NCBI RefSeq assembly: GCF_964275005.1 | Contig: NC_092698.1 | Location: 25,019,447 to 25,083,446 of the forward strand | Source of the DNA: Diadema setosum | Lineage: Eukaryota; Echinodermata; Echinoidea; Diadematoida; Diadematidae | Reading direction: 5' to 3' | DNA: 64,000 nucleotides | Part shown: positions 63,301 to 64,000 of the stretch, piece after piece | How positions within the stretch are numbered: the first letter of the stretch is position 1 | Layout: every line of letters begins with the position of its first letter | Made by a program: the position numbers and the translations under genes | Notes under the pieces: generated by a model | Told to the model about the DNA's origin: nothing | The model's input: the letters and a program-made list of their open reading frames with translations, nothing else | Databases searched by the model: none

Positions 63301-64000
63301 GCATTTGGGGCTAATGAGAAGTCCACAACTCACATGCACTGATGAGGACTTGATGAAAAACAAAAAAGGTTTTGTAGCCAGGGAAACAAAGAGAATAACC
63401 ACAAGAAATAAAAGGATGAGATGTTTCTTGCACACATAGATCATATAGGGTACTGTTGTTAAACACAGATTATATCTCTGTTATCTGTGATTAGTATAGA
63501 TGTCAAAATGGAATTAAAATAACAAGGCAAATGCAAAGATCACAGCAGTTTGACGTTACAGTATTTGATGAAAAGTTATTTATTAAAATATGCCCTTTTT
63601 ACATTGCAGTAGCAAAAGGATTTTTATGTTTAAACTCAATTTTGAACAAATATTAGTGAATGTGTAGATATACCATTCATGAATACATTCAATCAAATAT
63701 TCATGCATACTTTTTCACAAAAGAGGTATAAAATTGGATCAAAACAATGTTATTAATGTTTTTGCCAGCAGATCATCACAGATACATTTATTTTCAAGAT
63801 TTCATTTACTATGGGAAGCAAGAGACCCGCAGTAACAGTGCTCGCTGGAACAGAACACATTGACATCATATCCCTCCACCTGAGGCAAACCATTTCAAAA
63901 ACCTTGCAATATTGAAATCGATAGAGGCTCTAGCTCTGGAAACACTCTCCTATTTTTAGGTATTTGGGCCTCACCATATGGGCCCCTCGGGGAATACCAC
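48812..64000 (-). CDS. C-terminal part of an SH3-domain protein (gene continues beyond the right edge)
   Basis: Three minus-strand exons join in phase: partial 64000-63975, 63139-63045, and 48976-48812 ending in TGA. The product reads WYSPRGPYDPLYAAVDSPPP..., then MQTLVRARFDYKAQGPSELS and a further 39 residues of SH3 fold, then a short tail ending ITSI. SH3 hallmarks are present: the ALYDY-like ARFDYKAQ, acidic/polar RT loop, WW at the start of the third strand, and the IPTQFIEVL end with the conserved Pro. SH3 domains bind Pro-rich ligands. By eye the sequence resembles SH3 domains of the CRK, VAV, PSTPIP and srGAP type without a decisive match, so no symbol is given. The PYDPLY sequence before the domain could be a tyrosine phosphorylation site (inference). 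It converges on SECISBP2L. Confidence 0.85.
50361..50711. mobile_element. TTAA-flanked MITE (AGGGATGGTA ends)
   Basis: TTAAAGGGATGGTACAGTTG and ACTATACCATCCCTTTAA are inverted and each bears an outer TTAA. Inner arms include GGCTGAGATATC / GATATCTCAGCC. TTAA target sites are the hallmark of piggyBac-superfamily transposition. Confidence 0.85.
51946..51999. repeat. 27-bp tandem duplication
   Basis: TACACTTTATTGATGGTTAC+CTCAA occurs twice in direct succession. Confidence 0.85.
54092..54115. repeat. Poly-C run
   Basis: About 24 consecutive C; length is likely unreliable in assembly. Confidence 0.9.
54300..54425. repeat. (ACT)n(AAT)n microsatellite
   Basis: About 22 ACT units followed by AAT and AAC units; produces a poly-Ser frame on the minus strand. 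Confidence 0.95.
56440..56555. repeat. Short imperfect tandem duplication
   Basis: ATTGAGAAAGAAG...ACTATTTCC.TCTTCCTTG occurs twice, about 60 bases apart. Confidence 0.7.
56556..57112. mobile_element. TTAA-flanked 557-bp MITE (GGACAAGTTCACC ends)
   Basis: TTAAAGGACAAGTTCACCTT and AAGGTGAACTTGTCCTTAA are inverted ends. Inside, GAAAATTGGACAATCCGTTC and AACGGATTGTCCGATTTTG are also inverted, so the whole element is an imperfect foldback. Degenerate relatives lie at about 850-1170 and 57.7-58.0 kb. Confidence 0.88.
57113..57188. repeat. 38-bp tandem duplication
   Basis: CTTAAGAAAACCATAATTCA followed by CACTCTGGATGTATACA occurs twice immediately after the MITE. Confidence 0.85.
57594..57690. mobile_element. 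Truncated copy of the 40.6-kb MITE
   Basis: CAGTGCACTCCTGATTATTA at the left and AAAAATTCAGGTTCCCAAAT inside match the 40597-40797 family; the right end is missing. Confidence 0.6.
57700..58015. repeat. Degenerate copy of the 56.6-kb MITE family
   Basis: Shares TGTGCAGTCACT, TGATGTCACAT, CCTTGCCTTCTGAAAGAG and AACAGTTTGTCTGATTTTCC with 56556-57112; ends eroded. Confidence 0.7.
58475..59042. mobile_element. TTAA-flanked 568-bp MITE (AGGTAGGG ends)
   Basis: TTAAAGGTAGGGAATCCC and GGTATCCCCTACCTTTAA are inverted and carry outer TTAA. The interior has no clear open frame. Confidence 0.78.
59137..59227. mobile_element. Very small TTAA-flanked element with CCC...GGG ends
   Basis: TTAACCCATTGAGGACTGAC and CGTCCTCAACGGGTTAA are inverted. 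TTAA duplication plus CCC-starting ends fits piggyBac-type elements. Total length is only about 90 bases. Confidence 0.78.
59688..59752. repeat. Short tandem duplication
   Basis: AAACTACTTGTACAGWACAAAAT occurs twice in succession. Confidence 0.8.
61642..62003. mobile_element. GC-rich MITE with perfect 34-bp terminal inverted repeats
   Basis: Left CCCCGCGTTCACATTGGTCC and right GGACCAATGTGAACGCGGGG continue as perfect inverted repeats for 34 bases. Flanking bases are ATA on both sides, consistent with a 3-bp target duplication as in PIF/Harbinger-type elements (inference). Secondary inner repeats (AATGTGAACG, GGGACTT) suggest nested fold-backs. No transposase. Confidence 0.88.
62962..62990. 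repeat. (TG)n microsatellite
   Basis: About 13 TG units. Confidence 0.9.
63045..63139 (-). CDS. SH3 protein, penultimate exon (linker and first SH3 strand)
   Basis: Minus-strand acceptor CCCGCTAG before 63139 and donor CAG|GTAAAG after 63045. The 95-base exon encodes (D)PLYAAVDSPPPQSSAGS then MQTLVRARFDYKAQ, the first strand and RT-loop start of an SH3 domain. Base composition is clearly more GC-rich than the flanks. Phase 0 at its 3' end fits the last exon. Confidence 0.85.
63975..64000 (-). CDS. SH3 protein, partial upstream exon
   Basis: Minus-strand sequence ending CCATATG|GTGAGG gives a donor at 63974. In the frame required by the next exon it reads WYSPRGPY plus one base of a split Asp codon. 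Only 26 bases are in the window, so the exon is supported by the donor and phase match and by little else. Confidence 0.55.

Overview
This is eukaryotic, AT-rich nuclear DNA: spliced genes with GT-AG introns, many microsatellites and homopolymer runs, and a dense population of short non-autonomous transposons. The repeat types (pearl/Helentron-like elements with CCGT-type microsatellites and AGGTCA arrays, TGTACATGTACA-rich spacers, TTAA-flanked foldback elements, a tRNA-derived SINE) suggest a marine invertebrate deuterostome, most likely an echinoderm such as a sea urchin. That taxonomic call is an inference from sequence style and was not tested by database search.

The dominant gene is a complete plus-strand SECISBP2L (SBP2-like SECIS-binding protein). 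I could assemble it as 16 coding exons from 3605 to 33662. Every exon junction is phase-consistent, and the joined frame encodes 1525 residues. The order is: short first exon (3605-3673), a 12.9 kb first intron packed with repeats, a long Pro/Gln-rich N-terminal half (exons 2-6), the conserved DLGDMLAALE and LKRVILKEREEKK segments (exons 8 and 10), the L7Ae-type RNA-binding domain (exons 12-16), and an acidic C-terminal tail. The protein would bind the SECIS stem-loop in selenoprotein mRNA 3' UTRs and support UGA recoding to selenocysteine.

A second gene enters from the right edge on the minus strand. Its last three exons (63975-64000 partial, 63045-63139, 48812-48976) join in phase to give a Pro/Tyr-containing linker and a C-terminal SH3 domain. 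The two genes converge, with 33663-48811 between their stop codons holding 3' UTRs and intergenic DNA whose boundaries cannot be fixed here. A 14 kb intron (48977-63044) separates the last two SH3-gene exons.

Region by region: 1-3200 is repeat-rich DNA (a LINE 3' relic, an AT minisatellite, a large foldback element, GC/CT-rich repeats); 3200-3604 is the probable CpG-rich promoter and 5' UTR; 3674-16620 is intron 1 with pearl-like elements, MITEs, tandem duplications and two weak antisense exon candidates; 16621-33662 is the body of SECISBP2L; 33663-48811 contains 3' UTR/intergenic sequence with a SINE and several MITEs; 48812-64000 is the SH3-gene end with TTAA-type and GC-rich MITEs in its intron. 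No bacterial, CRISPR or clear autonomous transposon gene was seen.

No clearly new multi-gene system is visible. The most interesting signals are transposon copies carrying regularly spaced RFX X-box-like and nuclear-receptor DR1-like motifs in the first intron of SECISBP2L, a strongly conserved C-terminal block in SECISBP2L beyond the RNA-binding domain, and several architecture-sharing transposon families.
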